From: Nocardia asteroides
Lineage (GTDB): Bacteria > Actinomycetota > Actinomycetes > Mycobacteriales > Mycobacteriaceae
DNA: 64,000 bases
Assembly (NCBI GenBank): GCA_019930625.1
Contig: CP082844.1
Location: forward strand, 372,001-436,000
Reading direction: 5' to 3'
Part shown: in pieces, positions 34,486-42,701 of the stretch
How the letters are laid out: the number at the start of each line of letters is the position of its first letter
Numbering within the stretch: the first letter of the stretch is position 1
Program-made: the position numbers and the translations under genes
The notes under the pieces: model-generated
The model's input: only the letters and a program-made list of their open reading frames with translations
Told to the model about the DNA's origin: nothing
The model's database searches: none

Positions 34486-35451
34486 ATGTCAGGAAACCCG
34501 CTGGGCATCTCGCTCGAACAGGCGGCGCAGGAGTTCGTCGACGCGACCTCGCAGCCGCCGTTCCTCTACCAGCTCCCGCCCGAGGAGGGCCGCAAAGCGG
34601 TGGACTCCGTGCAGGACTCGCCGATCTTCAAGCCCGAGATCGATGAGGAGTGGGTCACCGTCGAGGGTGGGCCGACCGGCTCGGTGCGAGCCCGGATCGT
34701 CAAGCCGCAAGGCGTCACCGAGACGCTGCCGGTGATCATCTACACCCACGGTGCGGGCTGGGTGTTCGGCGACGCGCACACCCACGACCGCCTGGTGCGC
34801 GATCTCGCAGTCGGCGCGCACGCGGCCGTGGTGTTCCCCGAGTACGACCGGTCACCGGACGTGCGCTACCCGGTGGCCAACGAGCAGTCCTATCGCGTCG
34901 CCCAGTGGGTCACCACCGAGGGCGGCGAGAAGGGCCTCGACTCGTCCCGGATCGCGATCGCGGGTGACTCGGTCGGCGGCAACATGGCCATCGCGCTGAC
35001 CTTGATGGCCAAGGAGCGCGGCGACGTCTCGTTCCTCCAGCAGGTGCTGTTCTATCCGGTGACCGACGCCAACTTCGACACCGGCTCCTACGAGCAGTTC
35101 GCGGAGGGCTACTTCCTCACGCGCGAGGGCATGAAGTGGTTCTGGGATCAGTACACCACCAGTGCGCAGGAGCGCGCGCAGATCACCGTTTCTCCTCTGC
35201 GCGCGAGCACCGACCAGCTGGCCGGACTGCCGCCCGCGCTGGTCATCACCGCCGAAGCCGACGTGCTGCGCGACGAGGGCGAAGCCTTCGCGGGCAAGTT
35301 GCGCGCCGCGGGCGTGCCGGTCACCCAGGTGCGCTACGGCGGGATCGTCCACGACTTCGTGATGGTCAACGCGCTGCACGACACCCAAGCCGCCAAAGCC
35401 GCGGTAGCGCAAGCCGTCGCGACGCTGCGGTCCGCCCTGCACACCGCCTGA
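34486..35451 (+). CDS. Alpha/beta hydrolase fold-3 (HSL family) esterase
   Basis: A 321-aa esterase of the hormone-sensitive-lipase family. The HGGG-type oxyanion motif appears as YTHGAGWVFG (about residue 86), with Ala in place of the second Gly. The nucleophile is in GDSVGGNMA (about residue 162). The Asp is in ALVITAEADVLRDEG and the His in GIVHDFVMVN. It lies 35 bp after the first hydrolase and 37 bp before the third, consistent with one transcript driven from the GlxA-type regulator. GAGAAAGG precedes the ATG. Confidence 0.92.
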   Translation: MSGNPLGISLEQAAQEFVDATSQPPFLYQLPPEEGRKAVDSVQDSPIFKPEIDEEWVTVEGGPTGSVRARIVKPQGVTETLPVIIYTHGAGWVFGDAHTHDRLVRDLAVGAHAAVVFPEYDRSPDVRYPVANEQSYRVAQWVTTEGGEKGLDSSRIAIAGDSVGGNMAIALTLMAKERGDVSFLQQVLFYPVTDANFDTGSYEQFAEGYFLTREGMKWFWDQYTTSAQERAQITVSPLRASTDQLAGLPPALVITAEADVLRDEGEAFAGKLRAAGVPVTQVRYGGIVHDFVMVNALHDTQAAKAAVAQAVATLRSALHTA

Positions 35452-35488
35452 CCTGTACCCGACGACCGAATTCGAAGGAACCGCACCT

Positions 35489-36220
35489 GTGAGCACCGAG
35501 TCCACCAGTTCTTCCCCCGCACCGGCCATCGTGCTGGTCCATGGCGCGTTCGCCGACTCCTCCAGCTGGAACGGAGTCATCGAACGGCTGCGCGCACAAG
35601 GGCATTCCGTGATCGCGGCCGCCAATCCGCTGCGCGGCCTCGACAGTGACGCCGCGTATGTGGCCTCGGTTCTCGACTCCGTCGAGAGGCCGTGCATCCT
35701 GGCCGGTCATTCCTACGGCGGGAGCGTCATCACGGTCGCCGCCGCGGGGAGAACCGATGTCGAAGCGCTGGTCTACATCGCCGCGTTCATTCCCGACGAA
35801 GGTGAGAGCGCACTGCAATTGACCGACAAGTTCCCCGGATCGACGCTCGGGCCGACCACCAGGCCCTCCTCCTACCCGCTTCCCGACGGGGGCGCGGGCA
35901 CCGAGCTCTACATCAGGCAAGAGGAATTCCACCGGCAGTTCGCCGCCGACGTGCCCGCCGCCACCGCGGAGCTGATGGCCGCGACTCAGCGGCCGGTCGC
36001 GCTTGCTGCCCTGCAACAGCCCGCGACCGCAACGGCTTGGCGGAACATCCCGTCGTTCGCGCTGGTCACCAGCGAGGACAAGAACATTCCGGTGGAAGCG
36101 CAGCGATTCATGGCCGAACGCGCCGGCGCGCACGTCGTGGAGGTCTCCGCTTCACACGCCGTCTCGGTCTCCGCGCCCGATGCGGTCAGTGACCTGATCG
36201 CTCGCGCGGCGGGCAGGTAG
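35489..36220 (+). CDS. Alpha/beta hydrolase (EstC type), paralogue
   Basis: A 243-aa hydrolase started by GTG, closely similar in plan to the one at 33728: IVLVHGAFADSSSW, GHSYGGSVI near residue 73, and the catalytic His in EVSASHAVSVS. Because the two copies flank a different hydrolase they likely arose by duplication and have diverged in the middle region (residues 110-160). The last gene of the cluster, it is followed by a hairpin terminator. Confidence 0.9.
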   Translation: MSTESTSSSPAPAIVLVHGAFADSSSWNGVIERLRAQGHSVIAAANPLRGLDSDAAYVASVLDSVERPCILAGHSYGGSVITVAAAGRTDVEALVYIAAFIPDEGESALQLTDKFPGSTLGPTTRPSSYPLPDGGAGTELYIRQEEFHRQFAADVPAATAELMAATQRPVALAALQQPATATAWRNIPSFALVTSEDKNIPVEAQRFMAERAGAHVVEVSASHAVSVSAPDAVSDLIARAAGR

Positions 36221-36248
36221 CCGGAGTCCAGGTAGTCGCACAGCCGAA

Positions 36249-36284
36249 GGTCCCGCGCAGCAGCGTTTTTCCCAGCGCGGGACC
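36249..36284. terminator. Hairpin between convergent operons
   Basis: GGTCCCGCGC pairs perfectly with GCGCGGGACC across a 16-base loop that contains TTTTT. It lies between the hydrolase cluster and the convergent glycosidase gene. Confidence 0.6.
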
Positions 36285-36359
36285 CAAGGTGCACGGCCTC
36301 CTACTCCCGACGGAACCCGCGCTCGGGCCGCGCGACTGCCGACGGTCCGCGCTGTGCCC

Positions 36360-37799
36360 TCAGCAGCTGACGACGGCGGTGGCGAAGCCGTCGAGGAGCA
36401 GGACGGGATCGGTGAGCGGTGTGGCTCGCAGGCCCGTGGACCCGACCTGCTCGACGCCGACCGGGAGGAAAGAGGAATCGAGGGGAATCGTCAGCACAGC
36501 CTCGGTCTTGTTGATCACCACGAGTTTTCGTTCGCCGGAGGCGGCGACGAAAGCTTGGGCGTGTACCCGTGGGTCGGGAAAGGCGGTGCTGGTCGCGGCC
36601 AGCTGATCACCAGGGCCGAAGTGCCGCAGCAGCAATGCCAGCGCCTCGTAGCGCAGGTTCGGGGCGCCGGTCTCCCAGTCGATCAGCGATGTGCCGGGAA
36701 TCATCCCGGGGTAGTCCATGAACTCCGCGATGCCGACCACGTCGACGCCCAGCGCCACGAGTTCGGCCCAGAGATAGGACTGGACCGCAGCGCTGAGCGC
36801 CCAATATTCCTCGGGGATCTCGGGGTTCGGATTCATCACATCAGCGGGGTACGTGCCGATTTCGTTGATGAACGTTTTGGCGGCCGGGGCGAGCCTGCGC
36901 CGGATCCCGTCGATGAACCGCGCCTGCTCCAGGAACCCATCGGCTCGCGCGAAGAAGATGTCGCGCCAGTGTTCGTATGGCGCGTTACCCTCTGGACCGA
37001 ACGGGTTGACGATGTCCGACGACGCGTAGAAGTGATAGGAGAACGCGTCGACCGGCACGCCGGGACGGTGTACGGCCGGATCCAGGAACTGCCAGTAGTA
37101 CTCCGGATCCCGGTGCATGTGACTGAGCGACAAGCCGACGAATTTCATGTCGGGGTCGAGCGGACGCAGTCGTTCGACGATCGCGTCGTACAGCCTCGTG
37201 TAGTCCGCCGGCGCGATCCGGTGCCCGAGGTCGGGTTCGCACAGAACTTCCCAATAGGCGAAACGGTAGTGGTGTCCGGACTCGTGGCGGCGTCCCAGTT
37301 CGTCGGTGAACCCGCCGGCGATATACCAGCTGGCGACGCGGTAGAAGTAGTCCGCGACCTCGGTGAATGTCGGATCACGGAATTCGGTGCCTCGCTCGTA
37401 GTCCCAGTGGATCTCGTCGGGGTCCTCCGCGACGGTCACCGGCTCCTCGGTGCGGAACATCCAGGCCGGGATGGTCGCGAAGTTCGCGACGACCGGACGA
37501 CCATCCGCGGCGTCCATGAAGTCCTCGACCAGCGGATCGAGCAGCTCGAAATTCCAGGAGGTCTCGGTCGCGGTGGGCGGGGCCAGCTCCGCGACCGCGA
37601 TGCGCGGATGGGAATACCAGGGCAGGAATCGAACGAGGTCGGCGTCGAGCGCACGCAGTGCGTCGAAGGCCTTGTCGTGGATCGGTGAGCCCCGGCGCAG
37701 CGGCGGTGCCGTCCACAGGTGGGTGGTCAACGTGGTGCGCGAAGTGCCGGTGGTCGCGGCCCAGTCGACGTGGATCGGGTTGGCAGGTGCGCCAGTCAT
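36360..37799 (-). CDS. Clan GH-A glycosidase, GH39-like
   Basis: A cytoplasmic (no signal peptide) protein of 479 aa with a TIM-barrel glycosidase sequence resembling GH39/GH5-like xylosidases. Barrel landmarks are the early RFLPWYSHPR, the candidate acid/base Glu in YWEVLCEPDLG (about residue 191) and the candidate nucleophile Glu in KTFINEIGTYPADV (about residue 311). A beta-sandwich tail (ERKLVVINKTEAVLTIPL) ends the protein. The residue before the acid/base is Cys, where clan GH-A normally has Asn. Its ATG overlaps the tetR stop as ATGA, so the two genes are one operon. The substrate is unknown. Confidence 0.8.
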   Translation of the reverse strand: MTGAPANPIHVDWAATTGTSRTTLTTHLWTAPPLRRGSPIHDKAFDALRALDADLVRFLPWYSHPRIAVAELAPPTATETSWNFELLDPLVEDFMDAADGRPVVANFATIPAWMFRTEEPVTVAEDPDEIHWDYERGTEFRDPTFTEVADYFYRVASWYIAGGFTDELGRRHESGHHYRFAYWEVLCEPDLGHRIAPADYTRLYDAIVERLRPLDPDMKFVGLSLSHMHRDPEYYWQFLDPAVHRPGVPVDAFSYHFYASSDIVNPFGPEGNAPYEHWRDIFFARADGFLEQARFIDGIRRRLAPAAKTFINEIGTYPADVMNPNPEIPEEYWALSAAVQSYLWAELVALGVDVVGIAEFMDYPGMIPGTSLIDWETGAPNLRYEALALLLRHFGPGDQLAATSTAFPDPRVHAQAFVAASGERKLVVINKTEAVLTIPLDSSFLPVGVEQVGSTGLRATPLTDPVLLLDGFATAVVSC

Positions 37800-38410
37800 T
37801 TCGTCTTTCTCTTCTCTGTGGGAGGTGGGAAACCGAGCGCGGGCAGCAGGGCTTCGTCCACGATGGCCGTTCGGACGCGCTCGTCGGGCCACTGCCCGGT
37901 GTCGATCTGATGCTTGATCACCAGCGCCTCGCCGATATCGCTGACTATCGGCGTGATCAGGGCGCCGTCGATTTCGCCGAGCGCCGCGTAGTGGTCGAGG
38001 ACCGTTCGGGTGAACCGGCCGCCGCGCAGGTCGAACACATTGCGGTACAACGACTCGACCAGATCGGGCCGTCGCTGCCGTTCACCGAGGATCGCGGCCG
38101 TGGCCGACCCGGTCGGACCGGACAGCCAATCGGTCAGCTGCTCCAGCGCCCGGAGCAGGTCCCCGCGCAGGTTCCCGCCCGCCGGGGACGGCATTTCGAC
38201 CGGGTACGCCTGTGCCAGCGCCTCGATCAGCAATTCCTCGACCGTCGACCAGTGCCGGTAGAGCGAGGTCTTGGCGACGCCGGCGCGCCGCGCGACCCCC
38301 TCCATCGCCAGCCGCCCCAGGCCGGTCTCGGCAGCCTCCGCGATGACGGCCGCATGACAATCGGCACGGAGCTCGTGCTTGGTGCGGCGACCCTTCTCCG
38401 CTGGCTTCAT
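37796..38410 (-). CDS. TetR-family regulator of the glycosidase operon
   Basis: A 204-aa TetR protein: KGRRTKHELRAD, then HTH LAMEGVARRAGVAKTSLYRHWSTVEELL (residues about 33-60), then a TetR_C-like ligand domain. Its TGA overlaps the glycosidase ATG. The region directly upstream of its start is packed with GTAGCTA elements, so autoregulation of the two-gene operon is likely. ATG 38410 is chosen; upstream codons in frame are hydrophobic and unlikely. Confidence 0.88.
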   Translation of the reverse strand: MKPAEKGRRTKHELRADCHAAVIAEAAETGLGRLAMEGVARRAGVAKTSLYRHWSTVEELLIEALAQAYPVEMPSPAGGNLRGDLLRALEQLTDWLSGPTGSATAAILGERQRRPDLVESLYRNVFDLRGGRFTRTVLDHYAALGEIDGALITPIVSDIGEALVIKHQIDTGQWPDERVRTAIVDEALLPALGFPPPTEKRKTK

Positions 38411-38430
38411 CGCATTCACGATCGCCAATA

Positions 38431-38450
38431 TAGCTACGAAAAAGTAGCTA
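38431..38450. promoter_or_regulatory. TetR operator candidate TAGCTAC-N6-GTAGCTA
   Basis: A perfect 7+7 inverted repeat with a GAAAAA spacer lies 20 bases before the tetR start. It is part of a run of four GTAGCT elements between 38431 and 38478. Confidence 0.65.
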
Positions 38451-38456
38451 TGCAAC

Positions 38457-38466
38457 TGTAGCTACA
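38457..38466. promoter_or_regulatory. TGTAGCTACA palindrome, second operator half-run
   Basis: A perfect 10-bp palindrome identical to 30560-30569, followed by another GTAGCTT at 38472. The run overlaps AT-rich DNA likely to hold the promoter. Confidence 0.6.
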
Positions 38467-38618
38467 AATCGGTAGCTTAATTTTGGCACGACTTCGCCTC
38501 CAGGCCGTGGAATCGAATTCAACGGTGCGCCGAAGACTTCGACGCAACGGCTCGAAGCATGCGGCAACGAGCCAGACGACCATGAGATCACCGGGAGATC
38601 ACGCAGGAGGACGAACGC

Positions 38619-40325
38619 TCAGTCGCAGACGGCACCGATCGATGCCGAGCCCACCAGCTTCGTGTATTTGGCCAGGACGCCGCGGGTGTAGCGCAGCGGC
38701 AGGGGGTCCCAGCCTTCGCGGCGGCGGGCGAGTTCGTCGGCGTCGACCAGCAAGTCGAGAGTGCCCGCGGCGACGTCGAGGCGGATCGGGTCGCCGTCGC
38801 GCACGAACGCGATCGGGCCGCCGTCCACGGCTTCTGGTGCGACGTGTCCGACGCACAGGCCAGTGGTGCCGCCGGAGAACCGTCCGTCGGTGAGCAGCAG
38901 CACGTCCTTGCCCAGGCCCGCGCCCTTGATGGCGGCGGTGATGGCCAGCATCTCGCGCATCCCGGGGCCGCCCTTCGGCCCCTCGTACCGGATGACGACG
39001 ACGTCGCCCGCCACGATCGTGCCGTCTTCGAGGGCATCCATCGCCGGTCGTTCCCGATCGAAAACCCTTGCGGTGCCGGTGAACACGTCGGAGTCGAAGC
39101 CCGCCGACTTGACCACGGCGCCATCGGGCGCGAGAGAACCGGTGAGGATGGTGATGCCACCGCTCGGATGGATCGGCGAAGTCATCGCGCGGATCACCTT
39201 GCCGTCGGGATCCGGCGGGGCGATGTCGGCCAGGTTCTCGGCCACCGTCCTTCCCGTCACGGTCAAGCAGTCGCCGTGCAGCAGCCCGGCGTCGAGCAAT
39301 GCCTTCATCATGACCGGCACGCCGCCGATGCGGTCCACGTCGGTCATCACATGGTTACCGAAGGGTTTGACGTCGGCGAGGTGCGGGACACGGCGCCCGA
39401 TCCGAGCGAAATCGTCCAGCGTCAGGTCGACGTTCGCCTCGTGCGCGATGGCCAGCAGGTGCAGCACGGCATTGGTCGACCCGCCGAAGGCCATGACGAC
39501 CGCGATGGCGTTCTCGAAAGCGGGTTTGGTGAGGATGTCGGCGGGAGTGATCCCCTGCCGGATCAACTCGACCACGGCCTCGCCGCTACGACGGGCGTAA
39601 CCGTCACGGCGACGATCTGTCGCGGGCGGCGCGGCGCTGCCGGGCAGCGACATACCCAGCGCCTCCGCCGCGCTCGCCATGGTGTTGGCGGTGTACATGC
39701 CGCCGCAGGCGCCCTCGCCGGGACAGATCGCCCGCTCGATGGCGTCGACGTCCTCGCGGCTCATCAGCCCGCGGGCACACGCGCCGACCGCCTCGAACGC
39801 GTCGATGATCGTCACCTCGCGCTCGCTGCCGTCGGAGAGCTTGGCAAGGCCGGGCAGGATCGACCCCGCGTACAGGAACACACTCGCCAGGTTCAGCCGG
39901 GCCGCGGCCATCAGCATCCCGGGCAGCGATTTGTCGCAGCCGGCCAGCAGCACCGAGCCGTCGAGCCGCTCGGCCTGCATCACCGTCTCGACGCTGTCGG
40001 CGATCACCTCACGCGAGACCAAGGAGAAGTGCATCCCCTCGTGCCCCATGGAGATGCCGTCGGACACCGAGATGGTGCCGAACTGCATGGGAAAGCCGCC
40101 GCCGGAGAAGACGCCGTCCTTGCAACCCCTGGCGAGCCGGTCCAGGGACAGATTGCACGGAGTGATCTCGTTCCACGAGGAGGCCACTCCGATCTGCGGC
40201 TTCTCCCAGTCCTCGTCGCCCATACCGACCGCGCGCAGCATCCCGCGGGCGGCGGTTCGCTCCAGGCCGTCGGTAACGTCGCGGCTGCGCGGCTTGAGAT
40301 CGGGAACCTTCGGATTCTCTGGCAC
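38619..40325 (-). CDS. ilvD: Dihydroxy-acid dehydratase
   Basis: This Fe-S dehydratase converts 2,3-dihydroxyisovalerate or 2,3-dihydroxy-3-methylvalerate to the 2-keto acids in valine, isoleucine and leucine synthesis. The 568-aa length is standard. Cluster and metal cysteines are in [21 protein letters not shown] and [15 protein letters not shown]. The modified-lysine/Mg region and the C-terminal [21 protein letters not shown] (in pieces GRFSGGT and CVGHVAPEA) are present, with Thr where many have His (GTHG). The start is GTG. It is monocistronic and divergent from the XRE regulator. Confidence 0.97.
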   Translation of the reverse strand: MPENPKVPDLKPRSRDVTDGLERTAARGMLRAVGMGDEDWEKPQIGVASSWNEITPCNLSLDRLARGCKDGVFSGGGFPMQFGTISVSDGISMGHEGMHFSLVSREVIADSVETVMQAERLDGSVLLAGCDKSLPGMLMAAARLNLASVFLYAGSILPGLAKLSDGSEREVTIIDAFEAVGACARGLMSREDVDAIERAICPGEGACGGMYTANTMASAAEALGMSLPGSAAPPATDRRRDGYARRSGEAVVELIRQGITPADILTKPAFENAIAVVMAFGGSTNAVLHLLAIAHEANVDLTLDDFARIGRRVPHLADVKPFGNHVMTDVDRIGGVPVMMKALLDAGLLHGDCLTVTGRTVAENLADIAPPDPDGKVIRAMTSPIHPSGGITILTGSLAPDGAVVKSAGFDSDVFTGTARVFDRERPAMDALEDGTIVAGDVVVIRYEGPKGGPGMREMLAITAAIKGAGLGKDVLLLTDGRFSGGTTGLCVGHVAPEAVDGGPIAFVRDGDPIRLDVAAGTLDLLVDADELARRREGWDPLPLRYTRGVLAKYTKLVGSASIGAVCD

Positions 40326-40463
40326 GGTTCCCCATCATCCTCGGTCCGCTCCGATTACGGCGGCGACCACGCCGGATCCGCGAATTCCGTCCACTGGAAC
40401 GGCCCTGTACGCCCAGAGCGTAATGCCGGGCGAACCCGTCACCCGCAACCGTACGCTCGGACC

Positions 40464-40850
40464 ATGACCGAGCACCCGAGACTTCACTCGATCCCCGGTG
40501 GACGCGACGACCGGCCTCGGCAGCCGGAACCGCAGACGCCCCCGGAACCCCTCTGGCGCGAGGTGCTCGGCGAACAGTTGCGCACGCTGCGGCAGGACCG
40601 GAGCGAGACGCTGGTGGAAACCGCTAAGCGGGCGGGCATTTCCCCGCAGTACCTGTCGGAGGTGGAGCGGGGACGCAAGGAGCCGTCGAGCGAGATGATC
40701 GCCGCCCTGGCCGGATCACTCGGGACCACGCTGGGTGAGCTCACCGGTCAGGTGGCGGACGAACTCCGCGCCCGCCGCAGGGTCGCCTTCCTGCGGCGGT
40801 CGGCGCCGCGCTCCGGCACCGGGCCCACGCTCATGGCGTTGGCGGCCTGA
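40464..40850 (+). CDS. XRE-family regulator, PopR/ClgR-like
   Basis: A 128-aa regulator with a single HTH_3 domain at residues 35-95: LREVLGEQL-type entry helix, RSETLVETAKRAGISPQYLSEVERG, then RKEPSSEMIAALAGSLG. The SPQYLSEVERGRKEPSSE core is the same as in ClgR/PopR activators that control clp genes in actinobacteria. The C-terminal end is short and ends in aliphatic residues (TLMALAA). ClgR/PopR proteins end in similar Ala-Ala tails that make them ClpP substrates. It converges tail to tail with the clpP pair (its TGA abuts that of clpP at 40851). Confidence 0.88.
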   Translation: MTEHPRLHSIPGGRDDRPRQPEPQTPPEPLWREVLGEQLRTLRQDRSETLVETAKRAGISPQYLSEVERGRKEPSSEMIAALAGSLGTTLGELTGQVADELRARRRVAFLRRSAPRSGTGPTLMALAA

Positions 40851-41444
40851 TCAGTCGCGGCGCCCCAGGACCTGGTCGACGAGGCCGTACTCGACCGCGG
40901 CCGATGCGGTGAAGACCCGGTCGCGGTCGGTGTCGCGCCGTAGCCGCTCCACCGTTTGCCCGGTGTGCCGCGACAGGATCGACTCGATCTCCGCCCGCAT
41001 CCGCACCAGCTCGTCGGCCTGCAGGATCAGATCGGGGATCGTTCCCTGCCCGCGCGCGGCGGGTTGGTGCAGCACCACCCTGGCGTGCGGCAGCAGGGAC
41101 CGGCGGCCGGGCTCGCCGCCCGCGAGCAGCACCGCGCCCACCGCGATCGCCTGGCCGACGCAAGTCGTCTGCACGGGCGACTGGATGTGCTGCATGGTGT
41201 CGTACACGGCCAGCATCGAGGACAGGTCGCCGCCCTCACAGTTGATGTAGAGGTTGATCTCCTGCTCGGGGCTCTCCGATTCCAGGTGCAGCAGCTGCGC
41301 GATGAGCGCGTTGGCCACACCGGAGTCGATCGGCGTGCCGAGATAGACGATCCGCTCGGCGAGCAGGTGGGAGTAGATGTCGGTGATCCGCTCGCCGCCG
41401 CGTGGATGCTGGGCGATCACGTTGGGGATGGTGTAGGTGCTCAT
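40851..41444 (-). CDS. ClpP-like subunit lacking the catalytic serine
   Basis: A 197-aa member of the ClpP family (proteolytic chamber of Clp proteases). The His ([11 protein letters not shown]) and Asp ([12 protein letters not shown]) of the triad are present. The Ser motif, normally GQAAS(M/A)(G/A)A, reads [13 protein letters not shown], with Ala at residue 101 in the Ser position. The oxyanion motif is also altered (NCEGGDLSS where NSPGGSV is usual). It should be inactive as a peptidase but could be structural in a mixed ring with the subunit encoded at 41742. ATG 41444 has GGAAGTGGA upstream. In-frame starts inside the upstream repeats could add 25-residue extensions. Confidence 0.88.
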   Translation of the reverse strand: MSTYTIPNVIAQHPRGGERITDIYSHLLAERIVYLGTPIDSGVANALIAQLLHLESESPEQEINLYINCEGGDLSSMLAVYDTMQHIQSPVQTTCVGQAIAVGAVLLAGGEPGRRSLLPHARVVLHQPAARGQGTIPDLILQADELVRMRAEIESILSRHTGQTVERLRRDTDRDRVFTASAAVEYGLVDQVLGRRD

Positions 41445-41745
41445 GATGTGTCCACTTCCGGTATGAGCGGGCCCCTGCGGGGTCACGCTGCGCTGCCGCC
41501 TCCAGGCCTGAGCGCTCATGCTGTGTCTTCTGTCGGCATCAGCGGGGCCTTGCGAGGTCACGCTGCGCTGCCGCCTCCAGGCCTGACCGCTCATGCTGTG
41601 TCTTCTGTCGGCATCAGCGGGGCCTTGCGGGGTCACGCTGCGCTGCCGCCTCCAGGCCTGACCGCTCATGCTGTGTCTTCTGTCGGCATCAGCGGGGCCT
41701 TGCGGGGTCACGCTGGCGCTGCCGCCTCCAGGCCTGACCGCTCAT
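41445..41745 (-). repeat. Four tandem 75-bp repeats between the two clpP genes
   Basis: Four head-to-tail units (76, 75, 75 and 75 bp reading along the clpP strand) start at 41745, 41669, 41594 and 41519. Each begins ATGAGC, the same first codons as the downstream clpP at 41444. Units 1-3 differ at one indel and one or two bases, and the last unit is more diverged in its final 30 bases. The first ATGA overlaps the upstream clpP stop. Units 2-4 are in frame with the downstream clpP and open, coding for a 25-residue repeat ([20 protein letters not shown] followed by DRRHS). Confidence 0.95.
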
Positions 41746-42347
41746 GCCGAGATCCCGATCCGCTGACGTTGCGGGACGATCTGTCCGAACGAGTCGACGA
41801 TGTGGTCGATGAAGCCGTACTCCTTGGCTTGCGCAGCGGTGAACCAGCGGTCGTGCAGCGAATCCTCGTAGATCCGGTCGAACGGCTGGCCGGTGTCCTC
41901 GGCGATGATGCCGAGCACCGTGTCCACGGTGTAGCGCAAGTCGTCGGCCTGGACCTCGACATCGACGGCGGTGCCGCCGATGCCCGCGGAGCCCTGATGC
42001 ATCAGCACCCTGGCGTGCGGCAACGCGAAGCGCCGGCCCTTGCTCCCCGACGACAAGAGGAATTGCCCCGCGCTACAGGCCAATCCGAGAGCGAGCGTGG
42101 AGACTTCGCATGGCACCAGCCGCATCACGTCACGGATGGCGAGCATCGACGGAACCGATCCGCCCGGCGAATGGATCCACAAGGAGATGCCCGCTTCCGG
42201 GTCCTCGGCGGCGAGAGTGAGCAACTGGGTCATCAGCAGCGTCCCGTTGTCGTCGTCGAGGGCGCCGTCGAGCACGACTATGCGGCGGCTGAGCAGCTGC
42301 TCTCTGGCCCGCCAGCTGAACATCGGGGTCTTGTCATCGTGAGTCAT
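41742..42347 (-). CDS. ClpP protease subunit with intact triad
   Basis: A 201-aa ClpP-family serine peptidase. The triad is present: Ser in LGLACSAGQFLLSSG (about residue 92), His in PHARVLMHQG (about residue 117), and Asp in YEDSLHDRWFTA. The oxyanion HSPGGSV is intact. It resembles the secondary ClpP pairs of Streptomyces (ClpP3/ClpP4), not the housekeeping ClpP1/ClpP2. The housekeeping pair is expected elsewhere beside clpX and tig. It is the first gene of a two-gene clpP operon and its stop coincides with the first repeat unit. Confidence 0.92.
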   Translation of the reverse strand: MTHDDKTPMFSWRAREQLLSRRIVVLDGALDDDNGTLLMTQLLTLAAEDPEAGISLWIHSPGGSVPSMLAIRDVMRLVPCEVSTLALGLACSAGQFLLSSGSKGRRFALPHARVLMHQGSAGIGGTAVDVEVQADDLRYTVDTVLGIIAEDTGQPFDRIYEDSLHDRWFTAAQAKEYGFIDHIVDSFGQIVPQRQRIGISA

Positions 42348-42701
42348 GGTTCCACGGTGCCGGACTCACAGCGGCGAACCGCGCCCGTGCTGCCGTCGGC
42401 GGATCTGCTCTCAGCAGTCGAGCGACGACGCGGACGCCGAGGACCGCGGCGACTTCGGCGACACCCCCAGCCCACTCGCTGCGCGTGACGGTCGAGGCCG
42501 CGTCCCGCTGTACGACGCCCTCGCCTACTGGCGGAATGGGCCGAAGCCAGCCCTCTGGCCGAGTCGAGCGCTGAACTGACGGCTCGCCGGTCTACCGGTG
42601 TCTGTTCGAGCGCCGTCGAGCTCCGATGCGACGCGAGGAAGACGACAATGCCCGCCGACGCGTGGTGCGCCGGCGGGCATCGATGCCGGGATCGGGGCTC
42701 G
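42348..42701. other. Gene-free stretch with a hairpin (42648-42680)
   Basis: This spacer should hold the clpP operon promoter near 42350-42450, where CTGCT-GAG-AGCAG is the only short inverted repeat I see. A strong hairpin ATGCCCGCCG/CGGCGGGCAT at 42648-42680 is the likely terminator of the SpdB-like gene. I found no ClgR- or PopR-type consensus with confidence. Confidence 0.45.

Noticed and set aside
41445..41745. CRISPR array
   Set aside because: The repeats are contiguous 75-bp units without spacers and without cas genes.
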